This document shows, in pieces, positions 34,201 to 64,000 of a DNA stretch of 64,000 nucleotides. A program made the translations under genes and the position numbers. The notes below the pieces were generated by a model. The model was not told the origin of the DNA and made no database searches. It saw nothing but the letters and a program-made list of their open reading frames with translations. Positions within the stretch are counted from its first letter, which is position 1; every line of letters starts with the position of its first letter. Source of the DNA: Cynocephalus volans (Eukaryota; Chordata; Mammalia; Dermoptera; Cynocephalidae); assembly GCF_027409185.1 (NCBI RefSeq), contig NC_084463.1:156662369-156726368 (forward strand). Reading direction: 5' to 3'.

Positions 34201-37200
34201 CTTCACAAGGCAGGCCTATTGAGGGTTCTACTGAAAAAAAAGGTACCAAGTTGTGTTTGGATTTAAATCTGCTAGCATCACCAATTTAATTGTTCATCCA
34301 GTAAGACACCAAAACAGATAAGGGTCTGAGATTTTTCTGATTACCAAAGCTAGTGATTTACGCAGTGATAGATTAGGTTAAAGCAAAACCTAATTCTACA
34401 AATTAAATGAAAAGCACAATGTCTTCCATCCACTGGTGAAAATTTCAGTCCAGGAATATTAAACAGGAAAGATGTATTTAATACTGAATAAATACCTTAG
34501 GAAGAAGTTTGTGTTCAATAGCAAAGAAAGAACTGTGACTGTCTCATGAAACTTCTTGCTTCTTAGTACACTAGAGAACTTGCATGATTTTGAATTTAAA
34601 TTAGATCTTCCCCACCTGTATGCTCAAAGTTCCTGCCCTTCAGCCCCTTCTTCCTGTTATCCGACTGAGGGAAGTACCTAGCCTAGGATTTGTTTTTCTC
34701 AGAGCAACCATCTTGATACCATTGTTTATTTTAATTGTAACCAGGACTCAATCAAAGTTTTTGGCTTTATAATGACCATTCCACAGTTCTCACCTCACAG
34801 CCTCCTTCCCTATCACTGTACTTGTTATCTGCGTTGACACTGCCCATCACCCTTACCCATCAGTACTGCAACCTGTTTGAAGAACAGGATCCATTTTTCT
34901 CCCTTTTACCTCACTAGCCCTGGCACAGTACTTAGCAAAAAGTAGCTCAATAAATACTGGTTGATGGAAGCAAGGAAGAGAACTGGGCATTCTGTGCAAA
35001 GCCTGTCTCAGCACAAGAAAAAAAGTCTAAATACTCAGCAGAATGGCAGCTCTCAGTCACCTTTCCAGAGTTCTTCTCTCCAGCCCAAAAGAGCAACTGT
35101 GAACCCCAGGTCTCCCAATGTAAAAGGAATAAAGTAGCTCTGCAAAACAAACCTTTTGCAGGGCCGGCCTCGTGGCTCACTCGGGAGAGTGCAGCATTGG
35201 TAGCGCCGAGGCCACAGGTTCAGATCCTATATAGGGATGGCTGGTGCGCTCACTGGCTGAGTGTGGTGCGGAACACACCGTGCCGACGGTTGGGATCCCC
35301 TTATCAGTCAAATAAAAAAAAAAAAGCCTTTTGCAGCACATGTTGTAAGAGATCAGGGAGGAGGTACCATAGGGTTCCATCTAGAAACTGTTAATTTTCC
35401 TTTGCAAGCAAAGTCCATGAGAGGGTTCTTGTGTATGGGCCAGTTTGGGGCCAATGAATAGCATTCTCAAAACATTCTAAAACACAATTTGTACTGGCTG
35501 CCTTTAGCCTAAGCCAGCTTCTAACAATCCTAGCCAGACAGTTCTTACCATTTTTTTTTAGCAGCTTCCAGATTACACTACAACTAGCTTTGCCAAAAAT
35601 TAACTCATTTGTATAGGGGAAAAAGTGCCCCTTCTCCCACTTTCCACAAGACATAAGACACTCAAAATCTACACTTTCTTCAACTTGCCCAGCATCAAAT
35701 ATTGCCTGTCTGGTATAAATGACTACTGGAGTCCATATACTATCTTTGGCCTATCTCAGACCCATTAAAAAGTCTTTTTTTAAGTTAAAGAGACCAGAGA
35801 ACAAATTGTTGAGGCCAATAATTTCTACCCTGACAAAGCAGTGACCAATTGGACAAGGCTTGTGTCTTGTGTATGTTCTACCAGTTATATTACTTAAAAA
35901 ATTATGAAATCCCATTTTCTTAGACCAAATGCGGCCTGTGGTCAAGAACCCCATTCTGCCTATTTCCCAAAGTGAATCAGCAGCATTGTTATCAACCCAC
36001 AGATAAGGAATAAAAGGGAAAAAAGGTGTTTCATTAGTAACAGAGAACTAAGGAAGCCTTCTTACTATAAATAAAACTCATAATTTGCAAAAATTAGTAA
36101 TAGTCTAAATTTAAAATTTAATGTAGTCAATTAACTTACTAAACCTTTCTCTTTTATCCATAAATAATTAATTTGTCTGAAATTAAAAAAAAATTTTTTT
36201 TCATGTATTTAAAATAATCAGCAGCCATAGAGGGATGACTCCAGTTTACCAGGGGACACAAGCATAAACTGCTATTGAAAAGTACAATTGAGGCCATGGC
36301 TCACTTGGGTGAGTGTGGTGCTGGTAACACCAAAGCCACGGGTTCGGATCCCTATATAGGGATGTCTGGTTAGCTCACTTGGGAGAAGAGCGTGGTGCTG
36401 ACTACACCAAGTCAAGGGTTAAGATCTCCTTACCGGTCATCTTTCAGGGAAAAAAAAAAAGTATAATTGGTGAAGCTGTATAATGGGTACAAGGTCATTA
36501 TACTATTCTACTTTTGTGTATACTTTAAAATTTCCATGTTAGAAAACCATAATACATCAAAAAAAATTTTTAAAGCTTATACCAAGCAAAAAAAAAAAAA
36601 TGACTTGTTATCAGCCTCTTCTGTTGCCTCATATCAAAATCAGGGGCCACCCAGGGCACCTTCCTTCTCTAGTCCATTCTTTTCATGCTCTTTCCAAGTA
36701 CTTTTGTATAACCACTAGAAGATGCCAGTGGGGAGAACCAGCTTACCTAAGTAGAACGGTGCTGAAAATAACCCAGGCTAGATATTAGTAAGTTTTAAGG
36801 AGAGACTTTGGAAAATTCTTGAGATCTGACCTCAAGATTGCAAAGCTGAACTGCCATCAAAGATTACGGCTTCAAGGGAAATCTTTGCACAATGTTCCCT
36901 GATATAATAAAAACTTAAAAAGACCAACATACCCAACTTAGGGTATGTGAGTGAGTCTACATATGCTTTTTAACTAGTCTGAGCAACACCTTTACCGTTT
37001 TCCTCCTAGAAATAATAACATTCACCAACGAAATTTATTACACAAAAACGTATACGGGCTTCTCAATGCCAATGGACTTTATCAAGTCAAGCTACTTAAA
37101 AAGTAAAACTTAAAACTATTGGAATGAAGCAGAAACTAAATGTTAAAGAATCTTTTATACTGTGATTTTGCACTGTTATGGGGAAGGGGACTACAATTTC

Positions 37201-37628
37201 TCTAGCTGCAGTCTAAGAGAATCACAAAAAAAACCTCAGGTATCAACATTGTCTTCATGAATACTGTAGCAAGCAAATCTGATTTTTAAGGGGTTAGTCC
37301 TTGAGGAGACTGACATCCAACTCTGGGCTTCCTGGGGGAACAAGTTCCACAGGTTGATTCACCATTCTATTACACCTGATTTTTATTTGCTCTTAAATCA
37401 AAGCTTTTAAAATTAAGCCTGGAGGTTCAAGTTAGCATAAAGCGGAATGGTAAGTAGTTTTTAGTCTCTACTGGGGAAAAATTCGACTGGCGCAGCTCGA
37501 AACCACTGCAAGTTTACTGGAAGTGATTCCTCAGATGATCGAGGAAAATCCCAAAGCTCCTGATGACCCCTCACCTGGTTGAACTCCTCGTCAGCGTATA
37601 TATCAATCAAGTCAACTCCTTCTGACAT
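22049..37628 (-). CDS. CPSF7: CPSF7 (CFIm59), cleavage factor Im 59-kDa subunit (8 coding exons, 471 aa)
   Basis: Nuclear subunit of cleavage factor Im, which pairs with NUDT21 (CFIm25) on UGUA motifs, promotes pre-mRNA 3'-end cleavage and influences poly(A)-site choice. Seen: coding exons (5' to 3') 37628-37575, 31312-31094, 30253-30150, 29572-29400, 26425-26011, 25524-25406, 23029-22861 and 22211-22049 join in frame to 1,416 nt, the human 471-aa isoform length. Acidic N-terminus [20 protein letters not shown] about residues 82-162 (AVYVGSFSW, with GYAEVVV as RNP1); proline-rich middle about 185-321 ([20 protein letters not shown]); C-terminal RS-like, arginine-rich tail 418-471 ([16 protein letters not shown], ending RDRERDRHH) for nuclear import and splicing-factor contacts. 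A non-coding first exon lies in the CpG island shared with SDHAF2. No break or frameshift. Confidence 0.98.
22395..22645 (-). mobile_element. MIR SINE in a CPSF7 intron
   Basis: TGAGCACAGAACTAAGAA, GCATTATCTTACCTAAACTT and GAACTGGGATTCAAACCCAT follow the reverse MIR order. It lies between CPSF7 exons 8 and 9. Confidence 0.85.
22861..23029 (-). CDS. CPSF7: CPSF7 exon 8
   Basis: Acceptor CCCTGTCAG|GGGATT, donor CTTCCAG|GTGAGT. It encodes the conserved helical segment [20 protein letters not shown] and [20 protein letters not shown], shared with the CPSF6 paralogue family. Confidence 0.96.
23298..23470 (-). mobile_element. Dimeric tRNA SINE with TSD in CPSF7 intron
   Basis: GATGACCGGTAAGGGGATCT, GAGCTAACCGGCCATCCC and GAGCCACGGGCCAGCCC. 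Perfect 16-bp target duplication CAATATTCATACTTTT at 23282-23297 and 23471-23486. Same orientation as CPSF7 transcription. Confidence 0.94.
23655..23735 (+). mobile_element. MIR/L2-type 3' end
   Basis: AAGTGCTTAGCATAGTTCCA and GTAAGGGCTCAATAAATGTT are the conserved 3' core of MIR/L2. Confidence 0.75.
25406..25524 (-). CDS. CPSF7: CPSF7 exon 7
   Basis: Acceptor CTCTGCAG|CCGAG, donor GTGCAG|GTAACT. It encodes the [20 protein letters not shown] stretch and a serine/alanine run ([16 protein letters not shown]). Confidence 0.96.
26011..26425 (-). CDS. CPSF7: CPSF7 exon 6, proline-rich region
   Basis: Acceptor GCTTTGTAG|GAATACC, donor GGTAG|GTAAGG, 415 nt. Polyproline segments include [17 protein letters not shown] and [19 protein letters not shown]. 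The exon ends in SAPYNHHG. This is the low-complexity part expected to mediate protein contacts. Confidence 0.97.
26426..28740 (-). other. CPSF7 intron between exons 5 and 6, repeat-poor part
   Basis: No gene or recognisable young repeat. Short open frames have no known homologue. Confidence 0.5.
28758..28895 (+). mobile_element. GC-rich tRNA SINE with TSD, antisense in CPSF7 intron
   Basis: GGGCCGAGCCCATGGCACAC, GAGTGCGGCGCTGGGAGTGC, GGGTTCGGATCCTACATAGG and the end CATCACGAAAAAGACAAAA. Perfect 16-bp target duplication AAATTCTTATTCTCTT at 28742-28757 and 28896-28911. Confidence 0.94.
29105..29245 (-). mobile_element. MIR fragment in CPSF7 intron
   Basis: GTGACTTGCCCAAGGTCACA and AGTTAGTGGCAGAACCAAAC are the reverse MIR core, about 155 bp from CPSF7 exon 5. 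Confidence 0.8.
29400..29572 (-). CDS. CPSF7: CPSF7 exon 5
   Basis: Acceptor CTTCAAG|GTATGC, donor AGAGGGG|GTACGT. It encodes RNP1 ([10 protein letters not shown]) and the end of the RRM ([19 protein letters not shown]), then [17 protein letters not shown]. Confidence 0.96.
29773..29950 (+). mobile_element. Dimeric tRNA SINE with TSD in CPSF7 intron
   Basis: GGGTCAGCCTGTGGCTCACT, GATCCCTATACAGGGATAGC and GATCCCCTTACCAGTCATCT, then A-rich tail. Target duplication AATCAGCATTCT/AATCAACATTCT at 29761-29772 and 29951-29962. Confidence 0.93.
30150..30253 (-). CDS. CPSF7: CPSF7 exon 4
   Basis: Acceptor GGCCCCAG|TGGACC, donor AAAGG|GTGAGG. It encodes the RRM core ([20 protein letters not shown], then the [13 protein letters not shown] loop). 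Confidence 0.96.
31094..31312 (-). CDS. CPSF7: CPSF7 exon 3
   Basis: Acceptor ATCTCTCAG|GACCC, donor TCCTGG|GTAAGC, 73 codons in phase 0. It encodes the acidic/Ser-rich linker ([17 protein letters not shown]), the [11 protein letters not shown] stretch and the first RRM strand ([10 protein letters not shown]). Confidence 0.97.
31355..31457 (-). mobile_element. Monomeric tRNA SINE next to CPSF7 exon 3
   Basis: TTTTTTGGTGGCTGGACATG, GGGGATCTGAACCCCTGACC and ACCAACCGAGCTCACC: older monomer type. Imperfect target duplication GCAAACCTTT/GCACACCTTT. It sits about 43 bp upstream (in transcript sense) of the exon 3 acceptor. Confidence 0.85.
32969..33225 (+). mobile_element. 5'-truncated L1 3' end with (CA)n and G-rich tract
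   Basis: TACCACATGTTCTCACTTAT, (CA)n at 33020-33045, poly-G, GAGGGAGGAGGGAGGGAGG, then CAACAATAATCAACCACAAT and an A-rich tail. Matches the 3' end of the full-length L1 at 46,128-52,093. Likely target duplication AAAAATGGAA. Confidence 0.88.
33888..34060 (+). mobile_element. Dimeric tRNA SINE in CPSF7 intron 2
   Basis: GGGCCAGCCCATGGCTTACT, TATATAGGGATAGCTGGTTA and GATCCCCTTACCAGTCATCT. Flanking AGACAGAATCA and GGATAGAATCA look like a diverged target duplication. Confidence 0.92.
34880..34970 (+). mobile_element. Probable L2/MIR 3' end
   Basis: CCCTGGCACAGTACTTAGCA and GCTCAATAAATACTGGTTGA resemble the conserved 3' end of L2-mobilised repeats. Confidence 0.6.
35161..35325 (+). mobile_element. 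Dimeric tRNA SINE, GC-rich hybrid, with TSD
   Basis: GGGCCGGCCTCGTGGCTCAC, GATCCTATATAGGGATGGCT, GGTGCGCTCACTGGCTGAGT and CCCCTTATCAGTCAAATAAA. Target duplication CCTTTTGCA at 35152-35160 and 35327-35335. Confidence 0.93.
36291..36462 (+). mobile_element. Dimeric tRNA SINE in CPSF7 intron 2
   Basis: GAGGCCATGGCTCACTTGGG, GATCCCTATATAGGGATGTC and CTCCTTACCGGTCATCTTTC. Flanks AAAAGTACAATTG/AAAAGTATAATTG are a near-perfect target duplication. Confidence 0.92.
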
Positions 37629-37632
37629 GGCT
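37575..37632 (-). CDS. CPSF7: CPSF7 exon 2 (first coding exon)
   Basis: Acceptor CTTCCTTCCAG|AGCC, then ATG at 37628-37626; 18 codons ([18 protein letters not shown]); donor CAG|GTGAGG. The four bases 37632-37629 are 5'UTR. Confidence 0.95.
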
Positions 37633-38302
37633 CTGGAAGGAAGATCACGAGCCCGGAGAATAGACAAAGTAAGAAAGATGCCACTGCGGTATTCAGAAAA
37701 GGGCAAGAATTAGAAGGCATGAGGGTCCCGGGCTGGGAGGAGGGCAATGGTTGCCAACCTCCCGTCTCTAGAGACGCAGCATCCCGACAGCCCGAGCTCG
37801 GCCCCACCCGCTCCGCCCCGCCCCCGGCCTCGCGCCGCCCCCCCGCTCTCCCAGGCCGGCGGGGCTCGCGGGGCTCGCTGCCCATCACCCTTGGGCCCGA
37901 CCCGGATTGCGCCGCGTCGGCGCCGCAGCTGCCTGTGGCGCGACGGGCAAGTCCAGGCCTCGGCTCCTAGGGGACCTCGAACGGGGCTGCGAACAACGAC
38001 GGCGGCGAAGCCCGCAGCCCCGGCCCGCCGCACCTGCCTAGGCCCCGAGGCGGCCCAGAACAGAGCCCCGACGGGTCCGGGATCTCCAGCCGCCTCTGCA
38101 TCTCACGCAGGCCCAATCCTCGCCCCTGGCTAGGCCCGCCCCGCTCCCTCCCCACAGACCCGACTCAGCGCCCCCGGCCCCCTCCCTCAAAGGCCCGAGT
38201 CTCCCTCCGCCCGCCCCAAGCTCAACCGACCCCCTCCCCGCCTCAGCACCGACCCGGACCCCTCTTCCGGTCCAGTCGACCCCGGCCGCGCGCCCCCGTT
38301 AC

Positions 38303-38360
38303 CGGGAATATGGCGGCGGCGGCGGCGAGTCCAGACTAGGCCCGAAGCGCGCGAACCGCT
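38303..38360 (-). other. CPSF7: CPSF7 non-coding exon 1 (5' end approximate)
   Basis: On the minus strand a GCC-repeat stretch with CCATATTCCCG is followed by the donor G|GTAACG at 38302. This fits a 5'UTR exon spliced to 37632. The upstream limit is a guess, because no cap-site data exist here. Confidence 0.6.
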
Positions 38361-38514
38361 CTCCGCCCCAGGTCCCGCCCCCCCGCCTCTGGCGTCACAC
38401 GCACGGCCACTTCCGCCATGCGCAAGGACGCATCTTCCGGCTCGGGTCCTCAGGGGTGGACGAGAAGTTCCCGGAAGTCGCTAGACCGCAAGCTTCCGGT
38501 ACAGGTAGGGAAAA

Positions 38515-61008
<22,494 letters not shown>

Positions 61009-61675
61009 GCTGTGCACCACTACCTGGCATGGGGGGCTCAGTCTGTGGACGGAAACTGCTTATGATGGACACTAGCCTTAACTTCCTGCTGCTTCTTAGA
61101 CACTCAAATCGCTCCCCCTTGGCCCCCCACAGGCTGTTGGTCCTGCCTCAAGGAATGGACATACGTCTCTCCCAGGACACACATGTAAATGTTCAGTGTG
61201 ACTCACTCTAACACTTTTTTGTTCAGTTCTGATTCTCAGAAGTGGATCATCAGTGTTGCCGGCACTTGGGCTTGACTGCTTTGTCTGGCTGCCGTCTCCG
61301 GAGGCAGGTCTGCCACAAGAGGGCAGCGTAGGGGAAGCGATCATGCTAGCTCATTGCTTCAACCCCAAGTGTGCTCAAGGAAAAGAGGCAGCCAGATGCC
61401 CTCCCTCCCTCCATCTCCACCCCCAGAGGCCCTGGGCTTTGTGGAAGTGAAATTCCCCCTTCCAACCTGGTATGGTCCTTTCTGCCAAGGGAAGCTGATC
61501 CCGGCCCCCTGATCTGAATTTGTCAAAGGCACAGAAGGCAGAATGAGGGCAGCTAGCAGGAATGGCGTGGGCATGCTGCTTAAGAGTCAACATCCTCCTC
61601 GTCAGATTTTCTTTAAAATGTGCACTTTGTAAGTTGAAAGTTAATTGAATATTAAAGAATATTGAAAAAGGAAAA
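61009..61675 (+). other. SDHAF2: SDHAF2 3'UTR
   Basis: About 650 bp of GC-balanced unique sequence ending near the poly(A) signal ATTAAA at 61651-61656. The cleavage site is inferred. No AATAAA lies between the stop and this signal. Confidence 0.6.
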
Positions 61676-62154
61676 TTTACAGTTCCCCAAACCTCACAAT
61701 TATTTTGTCTATTGTCATATAACCGATAGTTGTATGTTTATAGATTTTTAGTGTTACAATCATAGGTTTTATTTTCATGCAGCGCTATAGCAAACTTTTT
61801 CCCTCATTTCAATCATTTTAGTTAATAATAATACATAAGAAAGAATATGTTAGAATGAATTAGTATTTAGTACTAGGGCCAGGAGAGTTCTGCATTGATA
61901 GGGGTGGTCTCCTCGGAGGGGTTTTGCCTTCAGAGCTGTAATTCAGTAAGAACTGGGCTGGGAGCATCTAGAGGTGTTGACTAGAAGAAGCCTGGCCAGA
62001 ACTGATGAGCAGGTGGTTGGTGATCACCAGAGCTGTGCACAGGGAGGAAGTACACGTTTCTAGCTTTGTTGAGCTCCAGGGTTCCTGCAGAACCTCCTTA
62101 TGTGTCCTGCCTGCCCTTCAGTGTCCCTGGCTAAGGAGGGAAGGGAAGGGAACT

Positions 62155-62355
62155 AGCCTTTATATAATTTCATTAAAGCCTCACAGCACTTCTAAAGACA
62201 AGTTGTGTTAGGCCTATTTTATGGTTAAGAAAGTGGGCTCAGAGAGAGAAAGTAATTTGTCCAAGGTCAATTAGCTGTTTAGTCAGAAAACCAGAATTTA
62301 GTATAGCTCAATCTGTCTCCAAAGCTCATGAACTTTCTATTAGAACACACTACCT
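62155..62355 (-). mobile_element. MIR SINE
   Basis: CATTAAAGCCTCACAGCACT, GTAATTTGTCCAAGGTCAAT and CTGTCTCCAAAGCTCATGAA follow reverse MIR order. Confidence 0.8.
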
Positions 62356-62534
62356 CACTGCTGGAAATTTAATAGAAATCTACACTTGGAAAAGTTAGGA
62401 CAAAGAAACTTGACAGTTCTGAGACATGGTCTCAGTTTCACATAGAGGGATAAGAAGCTGCCAGGTGCTTCCCTAAGTAAGCAGATCTGAACTTGTCCAC
62501 CCAGAGTAGCTCTTGTAAGTAAGGAAGCAGTGCA

Positions 62535-62745
62535 GTGCACTGTTATAAATTCAAATCCTGGCTCCGTTGCTTACTTGCTGGATAGATAAATTGACCTGAA
62601 CCTCAGTTTCTTCAACTATAAAATGGGGATGATAATATTCCCTATCTCAACCAGTTGAGAAGATTAGATGAGATGAGGTAAAACATAGAGCTCTTACATG
62701 GTACCTAGCACACAGAACACACTCTAAATATAAATGTCAGCATTT
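62535..62745 (+). mobile_element. MIR SINE
   Basis: TTCAAATCCTGGCTCCGTTG, CTCAGTTTCTTCAACTATAA, AATGGGGATGATAATATTCC and GGTACCTAGCACACAGAACA follow forward MIR order. Confidence 0.9.
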
Positions 62746-64000
62746 GGTCATGGCCTCCATCTGCCTAATACTTAGAACCTGTCCCCAACACATTTGCCTG
62801 GCATGTCAGTGAGGTCATCATAGCTACATATAGGGCAGTCTCATCTGCAGGTTGGACAGCTGATCCTATTAAAGTAACTACAGAGTGTCTTACTGGCGAG
62901 TGAAGACTGGAGAGAAAACAGACCCTGGTGACAAGACCTTTGATGGAAGAATCTAGCACTCTCACCTAAGCAAGGAGTGGGAGTGAGACTCGGGAGGCAG
63001 AAGCAGTGCAGATGAGAAGACGTCACCCTGGGAAGCTTACCGAAGATTCTGGCATTCTCTCAGGCTGCGTTTGATGTACTGTGGGGAGAATGTTAAACAG
63101 GCAAGAGAGTTTATATATAGAAATATATCTGGACTGTAAGAAGTGCACATGAATTGGCCAGTGACTTACCCGTTTATCCTGTGCACGTTATGCAACAAAC
63201 CCCAGTAGCCAAGTATGCAGTTTGGGCTTTTATCTTCCCTCAGGTTTGATCCCTTCTTACCCTGATTGTGTCTTATTTAACATAATGTTCAATTGCTGCC
63301 ACTTTCACCTGGGAATGGCATGCTTCTAAAGGAATTGTTTTCCTCCTAGGCTGCTGGCTTGTGTCAATTTTGAAAGTGAAGGATCTTGCTAACTTCAGCT
63401 GCTCAGTGTCAGGCCCAGGAGTGCTATGAAAACAGTTTTTCCCTTTATTAGGCATTAACTAAAACTAGGCCAGCCACAGTACATTTTTTAAAAATTAATA
63501 AACATACAGCAAGGGCCAGCAGCCCCCCAAGGATCCATGGTGAACAGAAGCTAGACTCATTCCTTTCAGTCTGACACATTGCTGCTTGCTGACCTCATTT
63601 GGAGCCTGCGCCAGGCAGATGAGCGTCTAGCCCTGCCCTGACCGATCTCAAGTGGTCTCGTGAGTCCTCTTGCATAGGCTGCCACGTGACACGTCAAACT
63701 GGGTCAGGAAAGGCCGCTCTCTTCTTGTTATTTCCTCTCTTAATCATTTTAAGTCTTAAAAATCCATAAGCCAAACACCTTGTGCCCAGGCTCTCCGTGC
63801 CTTAGCTGGAGTATATCTTTTGGGGGTCATTGTAGAGGCACCTCTTACTAGCTTTGAGCATTATCTGGAGGTCATCTGGTCTGTCTCTAGCTCCAGCCAG
63901 GGCAGCACCAGCACAAACCTGGTTCATATTTTTAAACATCACGGGGGAAAGAGATTCCACTGGGATAGTTGAGAGTCTCCCATTTATCCTTCAGTCCATC

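Larger units (their letters stand above)
61676..64000. other. Intergenic DNA downstream of SDHAF2
   Basis: No coding exon recognised. It holds two MIRs (62,155-62,355 and 62,535-62,745); the rest looks unique. In human the next gene lies tens of kilobases further on, so an empty stretch is expected. Confidence 0.6.

Noticed and set aside
37710-38133. Long open frames on both strands of the CPSF7-SDHAF2 CpG island
   Set aside because: Arg/Pro/Ala-rich composition is a by-product of CpG density. It coincides with the CPSF7 5'UTR intron.

Overview
This window is nuclear DNA of a placental mammal. It holds three complete protein-coding genes in the conserved order TMEM216 (+), CPSF7 (-), SDHAF2 (+), known from human chromosome 11q12. 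All three can be rebuilt exon by exon with canonical GT-AG splice sites and intact frames: TMEM216 141 aa, CPSF7 471 aa, SDHAF2 166 aa. I see nothing prokaryotic, no CRISPR array, no functional RNA gene and no gene outside this known synteny block. I did not find a convincing undescribed biological system. The unusual material is in the mobile elements and a few regulatory details.

The species clue is a dense family of tRNA-Ile-like SINEs, 32 recognised copies with 16 on each strand. They occur as simple monomers, as dimers (a unit with a glycine-tRNA-like GGCCGGCCCGTGGCTCACTC start joined to a second GGCCGGTTAGCTCACT unit) and as a GC-rich subfamily. They end directly in poly(A), with no long tRNA-unrelated body. 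From memory this fits the CYN family of colugos (Dermoptera). Horseshoe-bat tRNA SINEs (Rhin-1) are the main alternative I cannot exclude without a search. Alu, B1, carnivore, ruminant and equid SINEs are absent. Older MIR, Tigger, hAT and L1 fragments are shared with all placentals.

Layout. 1-8,000: intergenic DNA upstream of TMEM216, rich in repeats (LTR-like segment, Tigger MITE, L1 fragments, SINEs, a duplicated ancient segment). 8,200-12,700: TMEM216, five exons, CpG-rich promoter. 12,700-15,680: intergenic DNA between convergent genes. 15,685-38,350: CPSF7 on the minus strand, with an inferred separate 3'UTR exon at 15,685-17,758. 37,700-38,550: CpG island acting as a divergent promoter for CPSF7 and SDHAF2. 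38,515-61,660: SDHAF2, four coding exons. Its 16.4-kb third intron is almost wholly transposon, including a full-length antisense L1 (46,128-52,093) with a 17-bp target duplication. 61,700-64,000: downstream intergenic DNA with two MIRs.

The genes do not form a pathway. TMEM216 is a ciliary transition-zone membrane protein, CPSF7 a subunit of the pre-mRNA 3'-end cleavage factor CFIm, and SDHAF2 the mitochondrial assembly factor that promotes flavination of succinate dehydrogenase. They are neighbours by conserved synteny; CPSF7 and SDHAF2 probably share a promoter.
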